The notes under the pieces were generated by a model, which saw nothing but the letters and a program-made list of their open reading frames with translations, did no database searches and was not told the DNA's origin. Both the position numbers and the translations under genes were made by a program. DNA of 64,000 nt. Source: Alphaproteobacteria bacterium (GTDB lineage Bacteria; Pseudomonadota; Alphaproteobacteria; CACIAM-22H2). Location of the stretch: contig JAEULA010000028.1 of NCBI GenBank assembly GCA_016793165.1, forward strand, positions 99,781-163,780, in the 5' to 3' direction. Below, one piece after another: positions 1 through 8,929 of the stretch (positions are counted from its first letter, which is position 1; each line of letters begins with the position of its first letter).

Positions 1-441
1 GTGACAGGCGCATCTGGATTGAGCGCAGCGGACGTGATCGAGTTCCGCCTTCAAGAGGGAGATGTCGCGAAGAGAGCGAATCGTTGCGCCGCCATCGTGG
101 CTTTGCTGGCCGCGATGGCCGGCGGCACGGCTGCTCAGCAGAACTGGCGCCCGGTGACCGTCGCCGAGATGCAGCGCGAGATCGCCGGCAAACCGATGAA
201 GAGCCGCATGGCGGACCGCTCCGAGGCGACATTCCGGCTACGCCCGGACAACAAGGTCGAGGTTCGCGGCAATCGGTCGCTCGACGGAACCTGGCGGGTC
301 TCCGACAAGGGGGACTGCACCATCTACCCGAATGTCCGGGGCGGCGCAGAGGCCTGCTTCGAGATCATCCGGCGCCCCGATGGCGCCTTCGAGGTCTACG
401 ACCAGAAGGGCGAGTTCCAGGGCCGAATGGCGCCGCAGTAA
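1..441 (+). CDS. Small secreted protein of unknown function, start unclear
   Basis: The open frame runs from the window edge to a stop at 439-441. From about codon 22 it reads as a signal peptide (Lys/Arg, then a hydrophobic stretch rich in Ala and Leu, then Ala-Ala-Gln), followed by a mature domain of about 100 residues with two Cys. No ATG lies in frame; only GTG (1, 34) and TTG (19) are available. A good Shine-Dalgarno (AGAGGGAG) sits before an ATG at 62 that is in another frame. Removing one GA from the AGAGAG run at 71-76 would join that ATG to this frame and give a clean signal peptide. So the gene may be frameshifted, or there may be a sequence error. I do not recognise the family. Confidence 0.55.
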   Translation: MTGASGLSAADVIEFRLQEGDVAKRANRCAAIVALLAAMAGGTAAQQNWRPVTVAEMQREIAGKPMKSRMADRSEATFRLRPDNKVEVRGNRSLDGTWRVSDKGDCTIYPNVRGGAEACFEIIRRPDGAFEVYDQKGEFQGRMAPQ

Positions 442-458
442 GAGCCGCGGGACGCGAA

Positions 459-851
459 ATGCCGATGACCATCCAGGTCGAAACCGATCACCAGGAGCTG
501 CGCGATGCCGTCCGCGATCCGTGCAACCGCTTCGACGGCGCCGATTGACGCGGCGTAGACGAGGCTCGCAGCAATCCCGAGGCCTTCGTCGACGCGTCGA
601 CCGCGGCGGGCTCGCTCGCGGCGCTGGTCCCGGAGGCGCAGGGCGCTTGCGGCCTCGGCCTGACTGACGCCTCGATTGTCATGGCGGAGATCAACCGCGC
701 GGGCGGCAGCTCCGACGCGGTCCACGGGCAGATCTACGACATGTCGACGCTGCTGCGCGCCGGCTCACCCGAGCCGAAGAAGCGCTCCCCGCACGCGCTC
801 GCGGCGGGCAAACGGCGCCTGGAGACGGCGGAGAGAGGAACCCGGCTTTGA
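459..851 (+). pseudogene. Decayed N-terminal fragment of an acyl-CoA dehydrogenase
   Basis: The reading frame from the ATG at 459 matches, almost codon for codon, the first 135 or so residues of the intact acyl-CoA dehydrogenase at 4516-5685. Shared stretches include DHQELRDAVRD, GVDEAR, PEAFVDA, LGLT-ASIVM-EIN and MSTLLRAGS. A TGA at 546-548 replaces the Tyr codon after RFDGA, and the frame ends at 849-851 just as the substrate-binding middle domain would begin. A short trace (TEPGTP) continues in another frame. The flavin-binding and C-terminal helical domains are absent. This is a truncated duplicate with a nonsense mutation, so it should have no enzyme activity. Confidence 0.85.
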
Positions 852-1110
852 CCGAACCCGGCACGCCGATGCCGGCGGCTTCGGCGCGCGCGAAGTCGCG
901 GGCCGCAAGCGTGCGCAGCATCGCATGGCGCGCGGCCTCGACGCGGCGAGGCGGTGGCCCGCACCGCAGCCTTCCTCGACACCGGCGGCTGATGCCGGGG
1001 CGCGCCGGGCTGCCGCGGTCCGGGCGCCGGCGATGGCGATTCGGCCGCAACATCGCGGCCCAAGCAGCTATGCTGCGTGGGCGATCAGGCTCGCGGAAGG
1101 ATTGGGCGCC
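852..1110. other. Non-coding stretch after the acyl-CoA dehydrogenase relic
   Basis: About 260 bases lie between the relic and the binding-protein gene. The first 20 or so bases still resemble the acyl-CoA dehydrogenase. A short frame ending in TGA near 993 reads like the tail of an unrelated enzyme, but is too short to name. I see no gene, RNA or clear terminator. A Shine-Dalgarno-like GGAAGG at 1096-1101 precedes the next gene. Confidence 0.4.
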
Positions 1111-2697
1111 ATGGGGCTCGCACACCGGATTGGCAGGTTTCTCGTCGGGCTCTGCCTGGGCGCCGCAGGCATCGCCGGCAGCGCCGCCGCCGCCGACCTG
1201 CGGATCGGCGTCGCCTCCGAGGCGACCACCCTCGACCCGCACTTCTACAATCTGACGCCGAACACCGAGCTGCACGCCCATATCTACGGCGCGCTGCTCG
1301 GCCGCGACGGCGACTACGGACTGACGCCGGACCTCGCCGCGAGCTGGCGGGCGATCGACGCCACCCATTGGGAGTTCAAGCTCAGGACCGGCGTCACCTT
1401 CCACGACGGCACGCCGTTCACCGCCGACGACGTCGTGTTCACCTTCGAGCGTGCCCGCAACGTGCCGAACAGCCCGGCGAGCTACCAGCAATTCCTGAAG
1501 AGCGTGACCAAGGCCGTGGCGGTCGATGCGCATACGCTGGCGATCGAGACCGCGACGGCCGACCCGCTGTTGCTCAATGCGCTGCAGAACGTGCCGATCG
1601 TGTCGCGCCGGCACGGCACCGGGGCCACCACGGCCGACTACGACATCGGCAAGGCGGCGATCGGCACCGGCCCCTACCGAATGGTCGAGCGGGTGCCCGG
1701 CGACCGCATCGTGCTCGAGCGCTATGCCGGGTTCTACGGCGCCAAACCCGATTGGGATCGTGTGATCGTGAGGCCGATCCCGAACTCGGCGACCCGGACC
1801 GCGGCACTGCTCGCCGGCGACGTCGACCTCATCAACTTCGTCAGCAGCAGCGACGTCGAGAAGCTGAAGCAGAACCAGGCCCTCACGGTCACCCAGAGCC
1901 CGAGCGCCCGGCTGCTCTATCTCTTTCCGGACAGCGACCGCGACGCCTCGCCCTTTGTCACCGACGCGGCCGGCAAGCCGCTCGCCCGGAACCCGATGAA
2001 GGACGTGCGGGTGCGGCGCGCCATGTCGAAGGCGATCAACCGTCAGGCCCTGGTCGAGCGCGTGCTGGAAGGCGCCGCCGTCCCGGGCGCGCAGTTCGGC
2101 CTCGACGGCTCCTACGGCGTCAGCCCGAACCTGAAGCCCGAGCCCTACGATCCGGAGGGCGCGCGCAAGCTGCTCGCCGAGGCGGGGTACCCCGACGGTT
2201 TCGGCATCACACTCCACGCGCCCAACGACCGCTATCCGCGCGACGCCCAGGTTGCCCAGGCGGTCGCGCAGATGCTGGCGCGGATCGGCATCCGCACCGA
2301 AGTCGCGACCATGTCGCGCACCATCTATTTCGGCCGCCTCGCCAAGCTCGAGTTCAGCTTGTCGCTGATCGGCTCGAACTCGGACAGCGGCGAGCCAATG
2401 TCGCTGATCGTGTACCTCCTCCACACGCCGGTGCCGGCGCAGGGGCTGGGAGCGGGCAACCGCGGTCGCTTCTCGGACCCCACCCTCGACCGCATCCTCG
2501 ACGAGGCGATGGTGACCATGGACGAAAAGGCGCGCGAGCCGATGCTGCACCGCGCCGCCGAACGCGGCGCGGGCGAGCTCGTCGGCGTCATCCCGATGTA
2601 TTTTCCGATGAGCACCTGGGCCTCGCGCAAGGGCGTCGTCTATCCCGGCCGCGCCGACGAGCGCACGGTCGCCATGGAGGTCCGGCCGGCGCGCTGA
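1111..2697 (+). CDS. ABC transporter substrate-binding protein, family 5 (OppA/DppA-like)
   Basis: A 528-residue periplasmic solute-binding protein of the peptide/nickel family. A signal peptide occupies residues 1-28, and the mature protein opens with the typical EATTLDPHFYN segment. Family marks follow: LTPDLAASWRA, the TFHDGTPFTADDVVFTFER block and a late PYDPEGARKLLAEAGYPDGF repeat-like block. The ATG at 1111 is chosen because GGAAGG lies upstream and it places the signal peptide at the N-terminus; the frame is open further upstream but has no signal there. No permease or ATPase genes adjoin, so the protein must share a transporter encoded elsewhere. It is followed 33 bases later by an M19 dipeptidase, which suggests that the imported ligand is a small peptide or an amide. 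Confidence 0.9.
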   Translation: MGLAHRIGRFLVGLCLGAAGIAGSAAAADLRIGVASEATTLDPHFYNLTPNTELHAHIYGALLGRDGDYGLTPDLAASWRAIDATHWEFKLRTGVTFHDGTPFTADDVVFTFERARNVPNSPASYQQFLKSVTKAVAVDAHTLAIETATADPLLLNALQNVPIVSRRHGTGATTADYDIGKAAIGTGPYRMVERVPGDRIVLERYAGFYGAKPDWDRVIVRPIPNSATRTAALLAGDVDLINFVSSSDVEKLKQNQALTVTQSPSARLLYLFPDSDRDASPFVTDAAGKPLARNPMKDVRVRRAMSKAINRQALVERVLEGAAVPGAQFGLDGSYGVSPNLKPEPYDPEGARKLLAEAGYPDGFGITLHAPNDRYPRDAQVAQAVAQMLARIGIRTEVATMSRTIYFGRLAKLEFSLSLIGSNSDSGEPMSLIVYLLHTPVPAQGLGAGNRGRFSDPTLDRILDEAMVTMDEKAREPMLHRAAERGAGELVGVIPMYFPMSTWASRKGVVYPGRADERTVAMEVRPAR

Positions 2698-2730
2698 GCG
2701 CCGCGACACGGCCGCAGAAGGAGCAAAGGG

Positions 2731-3735
2731 ATGTCGGACGGCAAGGCGTGGCCCGTATCAGAGCGTGCCGCGGCACTCCACCGCGATGCGCTGGTGTGGG
2801 ACGATCATGGCGGCTTCGGCTACAGCAAGGCCTCGGTGCTCGACTGCCTCGAGCGCTGGCGCCGGGCGGGGATCGACTACCTCTCGATCAATGCCGGCTA
2901 CGACGTGAAGCCCTGGACCCTTACCGTCGAGGCCTTGTCCCAGTACCGGCAATGGATCCGGGCCCATGCCGACACCGTCGTGCTGGCCGACGGTGTCGCC
3001 GATATCCGCCGCGCCAAGGCGGACGGCAAGCTCGCCGTCACCTTCGACATCGAGGGCATGGATTCGCTGAACGGCGATGCCGGCATGGTCGATCTCTACT
3101 ACACGCTCGGCGTCCGCCAGATGCTGTTCGCATACAACCGCAACAACCTCGCCGGTGGCGGCTGTCACGATGCCGATGTCGGCCTGACCCCCTTCGGACG
3201 CGAGGTCGTGCGCGAGATGAATCGGGTCGGGATGATCGTCGACGTCTCCCACTGCGCGCATCGAACCTCGATGGAGGCGATCGAGCTCTCCACCTCGCCG
3301 GTCATTTTCTCCCATTCCAATGCGCGCCGGCTGTGGGACCACGAGCGCAACATCCGGGACGACCAGATCAAGTCCTGTGCCGCGGCCGGCGGCGTCATCG
3401 GCGTCACGGGCGTCGGCCGCTTCCTCGGACCGAAGGGTGCGGTGGCGGAGCATCTGGTCGAGCACATCGACTACATGGTCGAGCTGGTCGGCCCCGCCCA
3501 TGTCGGCATCGGCATGGACAGCGTCATCGATCCCAAGCCGCGTGGCCCGGTCTACGAGGCCTCGCGCGCCTATTGGCCCGAGGCCCAGTATCCCGACAGC
3601 GGCTCGGGCTACGTCCAACCGGAGGCCTTCCCCGTGGTCGTCCAAGCGCTGCTCGACCGCGGCTATGGCGAGGACGATGTGCGCGGCATCATAGGCGGCA
3701 ACTTCCACCGCATCGCCGAGCAGGTCTGGAAGTAG
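2731..3735 (+). CDS. Membrane-dipeptidase family protein (peptidase M19)
   Basis: 334 residues with the TIM-barrel metallohydrolase pattern of renal-type dipeptidases. The N-terminal metal motif reads DDHGG (His26), the bridging Glu is at about 108 (FDIEG), and metal His residues occur in DVSH (about 174) and FSHSNAR (about 195). The C-terminal GGNFHRI block is also characteristic. M19 enzymes hydrolyse dipeptides, often with a D-residue or dehydro-residue at the C-terminal side, or act on related amides. AAGGAG lies just before the ATG. It follows the OppA-like gene and probably shares its transcript, fitting an import-then-hydrolyse pair. The first motif is DDHGG rather than the usual DGHND, so the substrate may be unusual. 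Confidence 0.87.
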   Translation: MSDGKAWPVSERAAALHRDALVWDDHGGFGYSKASVLDCLERWRRAGIDYLSINAGYDVKPWTLTVEALSQYRQWIRAHADTVVLADGVADIRRAKADGKLAVTFDIEGMDSLNGDAGMVDLYYTLGVRQMLFAYNRNNLAGGGCHDADVGLTPFGREVVREMNRVGMIVDVSHCAHRTSMEAIELSTSPVIFSHSNARRLWDHERNIRDDQIKSCAAAGGVIGVTGVGRFLGPKGAVAEHLVEHIDYMVELVGPAHVGIGMDSVIDPKPRGPVYEASRAYWPEAQYPDSGSGYVQPEAFPVVVQALLDRGYGEDDVRGIIGGNFHRIAEQVWK

Positions 3736-3861
3736 CGTCGCGACGGCTTGGCCCGGTGTCCGGTTGAACGGAAGCAGACGAGCTGCCGCTCCGGGTGGCG
3801 GAGCGCGACGCGGTCGCGCGTGATCGGCCGGCACCGATTCTTCGAGGAGAGCCGGCAAGGC

Positions 3862-4370
3862 CCGACCGCCAGCACGATCAGGATGCCGAGCCCGGCGTAG
3901 CGCGCGTCGTACGGACAGAAGACCGCCGCGTCGGGCGCCATCTCGTACCCGGGCGAGTAGCGATGGACACCGACGAAGGCGCACTTTCTCACGGCGACGT
4001 CGAGCTTCCTGGGCCTCGTGATGCCGCGGGTCGGATCGATGCCGGCGCGGCGCGAGAATCGGTCGAGGTGCTTGGCGCAAAGGTCGCGCACCATCCCGTC
4101 GGGGATCTCGGTCGACCCTCGGACCTTGCGGTCGCTGCAGCGCGCCGCGACGAGCAGCGAGTGCTCGATGCCTGCACGGTCCATCTTGCCGAGAGTTGGC
4201 ACGAGCGTGACGCGCGGCGCTCGCTCCCGGGATCGTGGGCCTCGTCGCGGAAGGCGTCGTCGAGCGGAGCCGGCCCGCGGCATAGGACTCGGGCGTGTGC
4301 ACGTTGACGACGATGTCGATCGCCCCGGAGCCGACCCGTGTCTTCGCCGGATCGAACGCCTGGCTGCCCG
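3862..4370 (-). pseudogene. Amidohydrolase (amidohydrolase-2 family) relic split over three frames
   Basis: On the minus strand, sequence typical of TIM-barrel amidohydrolases is recognisable but broken. An N-terminal block (FDPAKTRVGSGAIDIVVNVH) lies near 4290-4360. It continues in a second frame (PLDDAFRDEA) around 4240-4270, then in a third frame from about 4200 to 3865 with MDRAGIEHSLLVAAR, DRFSRRAGIDPTRG and YSPGYEMAPDAA. At least two frameshifts separate the parts, and the C-terminal half is missing. The block order matches the family, so this is a dead gene rather than chance. It sits between the dipeptidase and the intact acyl-CoA dehydrogenase. Confidence 0.75.
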
Positions 4371-4515
4371 GCACCGCCGCCGCTCCCCTGTCGCGCCGAG
4401 TCATGTCGACGGCGATCGCGGCGCAAGCCGGCCGCCCAGGCATGGCTCCTTCGGTTTCCGGTTCCGCAGGCGGCGGTCCGCGGCGTAGCCTCGCGCCCGG
4501 AGAGGAACCGCCGCC

Positions 4516-5685
4516 GTGCCGATTCAGATTCCGGTCGAAGCCGACCACCAGGAGCTGCGCGATGCCGTCCGCGACCTGTGCAGTCGATTCGACGGGGCCT
4601 ACTGGCGCGGCGTCGACGAGGCCCGCGGCTATCCCGAGGCGTTCGTCGACGCGCTGACGGCGGCGGGCTGGCTGGCCGCTCTGATACCGGAGGAATACGG
4701 CGGTTCAGGCCTCGGGCTGACCGAGGCCTCGATCGTCATGGAGGAGATCAACCGCTCGGGCGGCAACTCCGGCAGCGTCCACGGCCAGATGTACAACATG
4801 TCGACGCTGCTGCGCGCCGGCTCGACCGAGCAGAAGAAGCGCTACCTGCCCGCGATCGCGGCGGGCGAGCTGCGCCTGCAGTCGATGGCGGTGACCGAGC
4901 CGACCACCGGCACGGACACGACCAAGCTCAAGACGACGGCGATGCGCGTCGGCGACCGCTACGTGATCAACGGCCAGAAGGTCTGGACGTCGCGGCTGCA
5001 GCACTCCGACCTCATGGTGCTGCTGGCGCGCACGACGCCGCTCGACCAGGTCGCGAAGAAGTCCGACGGCCTGTCGGTGTTCCTGGTCGACGTGCGCGAG
5101 GCGATGCGCGCCGGCATGACCGTCCGGCCCATTCGCAACATGGTCAATCACGAGACCAACGAGGTGTTCTTCGACAATGTCGAGATCCCCGCCGAGAACC
5201 TGATCGGCGAGGAGGACAAGGGCTTCAAGATCATCCTCGCGGGCCTCAACGCCGAGCGCACGCTGATCGCGGCCGAGTGCATCGGCGACGCCTACTGGTT
5301 CGTCGACAGGGCCAAGGCCTATTCGGTCGACCGCGTCGTCTTCGACCGCCCGATCGGCCAGAACCAGGGCATCCAATTCCCGATCGCGCGCGCCTACGTC
5401 AATACCAAGGCCGCCGACGCGATCCGCTACCAGGCCGCTGCCCTCCACGACGCGGGCCTGCCCTACGGCGCCGAGGCCAACATGGCCAAGCTGCTCTGCG
5501 CCGATGCCTCGTGGGAGGCGGCGAACGCCTGTCTGCAGACCCATGGCGGCTTCGGCTTCGCCGCCGAGTACGACATCGAGCGAAAGTTCCGCGAGACGCG
5601 CCTCTACCAGGTGGCGCCGATCTCGACCAACCTGATCCTGGCCTATGTCGGCGAGCACGTGCTCGGCATGCCGCGATCGTACTGA
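4516..5685 (+). CDS. Acyl-CoA dehydrogenase family protein
   Basis: 389 residues covering the full FAD-dependent acyl-CoA dehydrogenase fold. The helical N-terminal domain spans 1-115. The middle beta-domain carries MAVTEPTTGTDT (flavin and substrate contact). The C-terminal domain carries RPIGQNQGIQFPIA and the QTHGGFGFAAEYDIER signature followed by RLYQVAPISTN. Such enzymes oxidise the alpha-beta bond of acyl-CoA esters and pass electrons to ETF. The start is a GTG at 4516 behind GAGAGGAA. An SDR gene begins 12 bases after the stop and an enolase-superfamily gene follows, so these three form one plus-strand unit. The substrate cannot be read from sequence. A broken copy of its 5' half lies at 459-851. 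Confidence 0.92.
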   Translation: MPIQIPVEADHQELRDAVRDLCSRFDGAYWRGVDEARGYPEAFVDALTAAGWLAALIPEEYGGSGLGLTEASIVMEEINRSGGNSGSVHGQMYNMSTLLRAGSTEQKKRYLPAIAAGELRLQSMAVTEPTTGTDTTKLKTTAMRVGDRYVINGQKVWTSRLQHSDLMVLLARTTPLDQVAKKSDGLSVFLVDVREAMRAGMTVRPIRNMVNHETNEVFFDNVEIPAENLIGEEDKGFKIILAGLNAERTLIAAECIGDAYWFVDRAKAYSVDRVVFDRPIGQNQGIQFPIARAYVNTKAADAIRYQAAALHDAGLPYGAEANMAKLLCADASWEAANACLQTHGGFGFAAEYDIERKFRETRLYQVAPISTNLILAYVGEHVLGMPRSY

Positions 5686-5697
5686 GGGAAGAAAGAC

Positions 5698-6465
5698 ATG
5701 GATCTCGGACTCAAGGGCCGCTCGGTCCTCATCACCGGCGGTTCCAAGGGGATCGGCGCCGCCTGCGCACGCACCTTCCTCGCCGAGGGTTGCTCCGTCG
5801 TCCTCGCGTCGCGCGACGCCGCGAAGCTCGCCGAGACCGCTGCCGCGCTCGGCAATCTCGGCGCGGTGAAGACCTTCGCGGCCGACCTCTCGAAGGGCGC
5901 CGAGCGCGCGCGCCTCGCCGCGGCGCATCCCGACGTCGACATCCTGGTGAACAACGCCGGCGCCATTCCCGGCGGCGGCCTGCTCGATCTGACCATGGAG
6001 ACGTGGGAGCAGGCTTGGGCGCTCAAGGTGATGGGCTACATCCATCTGACCCAGACCTATCTTCGCGCGATGAAGGCACGGGGGGCCGGCGTGATCGTCA
6101 ACATCATCGGCGCCGCCGGGCGCTCGCCGCGCTACGACTACATCTGCGGCGGCACCGGCAATGCCGCGCTGATGGCGTTCACCTCGGGCGTGGGCGGCAA
6201 GTCGGTCGACTGGGGCGTGCGCGTCTTCGGCATCAATCCGGCCTCGACCCGCACCGACCGCATCGTGACCCTCGCCAAGACCCGCGCCAAGGCGGCGCAT
6301 GGCGACGAGAGCCGCTGGCAGGAGATGCTCACCAACCTGCCGCTCGACCGCCTCATCGAGCCGCACGAGATCGCCAACGCCGCGGCCTTCCTCGCCTCGC
6401 CCGCCTGCGGCTACGTCAGCGGCACGGTGCTGGACGTCGACGGCGGCGGCGCCTTCCGCGCCTGA
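5698..6465 (+). CDS. SDR-family oxidoreductase with atypical active site
   Basis: 255 residues with a normal Rossmann start (TGGSKGIG at 13-20) and the NNAG motif. The C-terminal LDVDGGG tail is typical of SDRs. The catalytic region departs from the family: where S-(12)-YxxxK is expected, the sequence reads NIIGAAG and then YICGGTGNAAL. The Ser position is Gly, Asn replaces Lys, and the only nearby Tyr is seven residues upstream of that Asn. The protein probably binds NAD(P), but whether it reduces ketones is doubtful. A sub-family with this GN motif may have its own chemistry. GGGAAGAAAG precedes the ATG. It sits between an acyl-CoA dehydrogenase gene and an enolase-superfamily gene. Confidence 0.85.
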   Translation: MDLGLKGRSVLITGGSKGIGAACARTFLAEGCSVVLASRDAAKLAETAAALGNLGAVKTFAADLSKGAERARLAAAHPDVDILVNNAGAIPGGGLLDLTMETWEQAWALKVMGYIHLTQTYLRAMKARGAGVIVNIIGAAGRSPRYDYICGGTGNAALMAFTSGVGGKSVDWGVRVFGINPASTRTDRIVTLAKTRAKAAHGDESRWQEMLTNLPLDRLIEPHEIANAAAFLASPACGYVSGTVLDVDGGGAFRA

Positions 6466-6476
6466 AAGTCCGGGCG

Positions 6477-7673
6477 ATGCGGATCGTCGACCTCAGATGC
6501 GCGGTGATCGGGAAGAACCCGATCGTTCGCGTCGTCAGCGACCAGGGCCTCAGCGGCTACGGCGAGGTCGAGCAGTACAAGCCCTATCTCAAGCCCTACG
6601 TACTGCAGTTCCGCGAGGCGCTGATCGGCGAGGATCCGACTCTCGTCGAGCGGGTCATGCTCAAGATCCGCCAGCGCGGCGCCTTCAAACCCTACGGCGC
6701 CGCGATCAGCGCGATCGAGATGGCGCTTTGGGATCTCGCGGGCAAGGCGGCGGGCCTGCCGGTGCATCGCCTGCTCGGCGGCAAGATCCGCGACCGCGTG
6801 CGCGTCTACAACGGCGCGCTGCGCAAGCCGGTCGCGAGCCAGACGCCCGAGGCCTACGCGGCCGAGGTCCGGCGCATGGCGGCGCTGCCCGAGGGCTTCA
6901 CGATCGTGAAGCAGGCGATCTCGTTCCACAGCCCGATGAAGCGCGAGGTCGGCGGCTATTACTACGGCGAGCCGTCGCCGAGCCCCTTTCACGGCGCGCT
7001 CGACCGCGGTCCGATGACCGAGCGCGGCCTCAGGCTGACGATCGACTGCGTCGCGGCGATGAAGCAGGCGCTGGGCGACCGCGTCGGCCTGGCGCTCGAT
7101 TGCGGGCCCGGCTGGATGCTCTCCGACGCGATCCGCTTCGCGCGCGCGGTCGAGCCGTTCAACCTGATGTGGATCGAGGACACGCTGACCGGCGATTACG
7201 TGCCGTTCGTCAACGCCGACGTCTATCGCGAGTTGACGCGGTCGACGACGACGCCGATCCACACCGGCGAACAGATCTACCTGCGCCAGAACTTCAAGGA
7301 CCTGATCGAGACCAAGGCGGTGCGCGTCGTCGGCCCCGACCCCTGCGATGTCGGCGGCATCGCCGAGCTGAAATGGATCGCCGAGTACGCCGACCTGCAC
7401 GGCGTGATGATGGCCCCGCACGGCACCGGCAACGGCCTGCTCGGGCTCGCGGCGCTGGTGCAGGTCTGCGCGACGCTGCCGCACAACTTCATCGCCTTCG
7501 AGTATCCCGTCGGCGATCCGGCGTGGTGGTACGACATCGTCGACGGCCTGCCCGACCCGATCGTGCGCGACGGCCACATCCTTGTCGGCGACAGGCCCGG
7601 CATGGGCGTCGAGATCGATCCGGAACGCGCGGCGCGCTACCTGACGCCCGAGGACGCCGGCTTCTTCGCCTGA
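6477..7673 (+). CDS. Mandelate racemase/muconate lactonizing enzyme family protein
   Basis: 398 residues with an enolase-superfamily capping domain (1-115) and a TIM barrel. The candidate strand-2 base is K145 (TIVKQ). Metal ligands are D208 (LDCG), E234 (WIED) and E265 (TGEQ). H315 lies in APHGTGNG on the seventh strand. This His-dependent layout is that of acid-sugar dehydratases such as gluconate, galactonate or mannonate dehydratases, so dehydration of an aldonate-like acid is the best guess. The ATG at 6477 is 11 bases after the SDR stop, so it is probably co-transcribed. A long insertion at 155-180 (YYYGEPSPSP) is typical of the larger-lid members. Confidence 0.88.
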   Translation: MRIVDLRCAVIGKNPIVRVVSDQGLSGYGEVEQYKPYLKPYVLQFREALIGEDPTLVERVMLKIRQRGAFKPYGAAISAIEMALWDLAGKAAGLPVHRLLGGKIRDRVRVYNGALRKPVASQTPEAYAAEVRRMAALPEGFTIVKQAISFHSPMKREVGGYYYGEPSPSPFHGALDRGPMTERGLRLTIDCVAAMKQALGDRVGLALDCGPGWMLSDAIRFARAVEPFNLMWIEDTLTGDYVPFVNADVYRELTRSTTTPIHTGEQIYLRQNFKDLIETKAVRVVGPDPCDVGGIAELKWIAEYADLHGVMMAPHGTGNGLLGLAALVQVCATLPHNFIAFEYPVGDPAWWYDIVDGLPDPIVRDGHILVGDRPGMGVEIDPERAARYLTPEDAGFFA

Positions 7674-7684
7674 TCCGCGCCTTG

Positions 7685-7722
7685 CCGCGCCGCGCGCACC
7701 GCAGCGTGCGCCGCGCGGCGAG
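7685..7722. terminator. GC-rich dyad between convergent genes
   Basis: The 61 bases between the convergent enolase-family and alanine dehydrogenase genes contain an imperfect inverted repeat: GCCGCGC plus a CGCGCGCAC arm, against GCGTGCG plus CCGCGCGGC. It may act as a bidirectional terminator. There is no T-tract, so confidence is low. Confidence 0.3.
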
Positions 7723-7734
7723 CTATGCGTCCCC

Positions 7735-8853
7735 TCACCCCGCCAGTGCCGCGGTCGGATCCGCGAAGGTCTCGCCGAGCGCCGCCGCGACCGCGGCATG
7801 CGTGATCTTGCCGGCATGGACGTTCAGGCCGTTGCGCAGATGCGGGTCGTCGGCCAGCGCCTTTTTCACGCCCTTGTCGGCGAGCGCGATCATGAACGGC
7901 AGGGTGGCATTGTTCAGCGCCACCGCCGAGGTCCGCGGCACGCCGCCGGGCATGTTGGTGACGCAGTAGTGGATGACGCCGTCGACGACGTAGGTCGGGT
8001 TGTCGTGGGTCGTCGGCTTGGAGGTCTCGAAGCAGCCGCCCTGGTCGATCGCCACGTCGACCACGACCGAGCCGGGCTTCATCTTCTTGATGAGTTCGCG
8101 CGTCACGAGCTTCGGCGCGGCGGCGCCGGGGATCAGCACGCCGCCGATGACGAGATCGGCCGCGGCAACGTGCTGCTCGACCGCATCGCGGGTCGAGAAC
8201 ACGGTGTTGAGCGGGCGGTCGAACTGCGTCCACAGGCGGCGCAGCACGTCGACGCTGCGGTCGAGCACCCAGACGTCGGCGCCCATGCCGAGCGCGATGT
8301 GGATCGCGTGCGTGCCGACCACGCCGCCGCCGAGCACCACGACCTTGGCCGGGTCGACACCGGGCACGCCGCCGAGCAGCATGCCGAGGCCGCCATGCGC
8401 CTTCTCGAGGAAATAGGCGCCCACCTGGATCGACATGCGGCCCGCGACCTCGGACATCGGCGCCAGCAGCGGCAGGCCGCCCGTCGGCGAGGTCACCGTC
8501 TCGTACGCGATGCAGGTGGCGCCGCTGCTCATGAGCTCGTGCGCCTGCTCGGGATCGGGCGCGAGATGGAGATATGTGAACAGCACCTGACCCTTGCGCA
8601 GCATCCTGCGCTCTGGCGCGAGCGGCTCCTTCACCTTCACGATCATCTCCGCCTGGCCGAAGACCTCGGCCGCGGTGCCGACGACCCGAGCCCCGGCCGC
8701 CTCGTAATGGGCGTCCGTCATGCCGATCCCCGCCCCGGCCTCGCGCTCGACGATCACCTTGTGGCCGTGCGCGACGAGCTCGCGCACGTTGGTGGGGGTG
8801 ATCCCGACGCGGTACTCGCGGACTTTGATCTCCTTGGGGACGCCGATCAGCAT
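7735..8853 (-). CDS. ald: Alanine dehydrogenase
   Basis: 372 residues, the usual length for NAD-dependent L-alanine dehydrogenase, which interconverts alanine with pyruvate and ammonia. The protein opens with [20 protein letters not shown], carrying the conserved Lys and Arg. It has the [10 protein letters not shown] motif with the catalytic His near 96, a GGGVVG dinucleotide-binding loop in the middle, and a [13 protein letters not shown] block typical of Ald. The start at 8853 fits the family N-terminus; an upstream extension is open but not conserved. The gene is on the opposite strand to its neighbours, divergent from the SDR gene at 8930. It may feed pyruvate or alanine to the nearby omega-aminotransferase, but that is inference. 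Confidence 0.95.
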   Translation of the reverse strand: MLIGVPKEIKVREYRVGITPTNVRELVAHGHKVIVEREAGAGIGMTDAHYEAAGARVVGTAAEVFGQAEMIVKVKEPLAPERRMLRKGQVLFTYLHLAPDPEQAHELMSSGATCIAYETVTSPTGGLPLLAPMSEVAGRMSIQVGAYFLEKAHGGLGMLLGGVPGVDPAKVVVLGGGVVGTHAIHIALGMGADVWVLDRSVDVLRRLWTQFDRPLNTVFSTRDAVEQHVAAADLVIGGVLIPGAAAPKLVTRELIKKMKPGSVVVDVAIDQGGCFETSKPTTHDNPTYVVDGVIHYCVTNMPGGVPRTSAVALNNATLPFMIALADKGVKKALADDPHLRNGLNVHAGKITHAAVAAALGETFADPTAALAG

Positions 8854-8929
8854 GGTGCATTCTCCGTGTTCGATGACGAGGCGTGGCCGGTATTCACCGC
8901 GAAGCATAGCCCGTCCCATGGAGGATTCG

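Noticed and set aside
1077..3767. Long plus-strand frame over the binding protein and dipeptidase
   Set aside because: Composition is Arg/Pro/Gly-rich shadow; both genes in it have clear family motifs in other frames.
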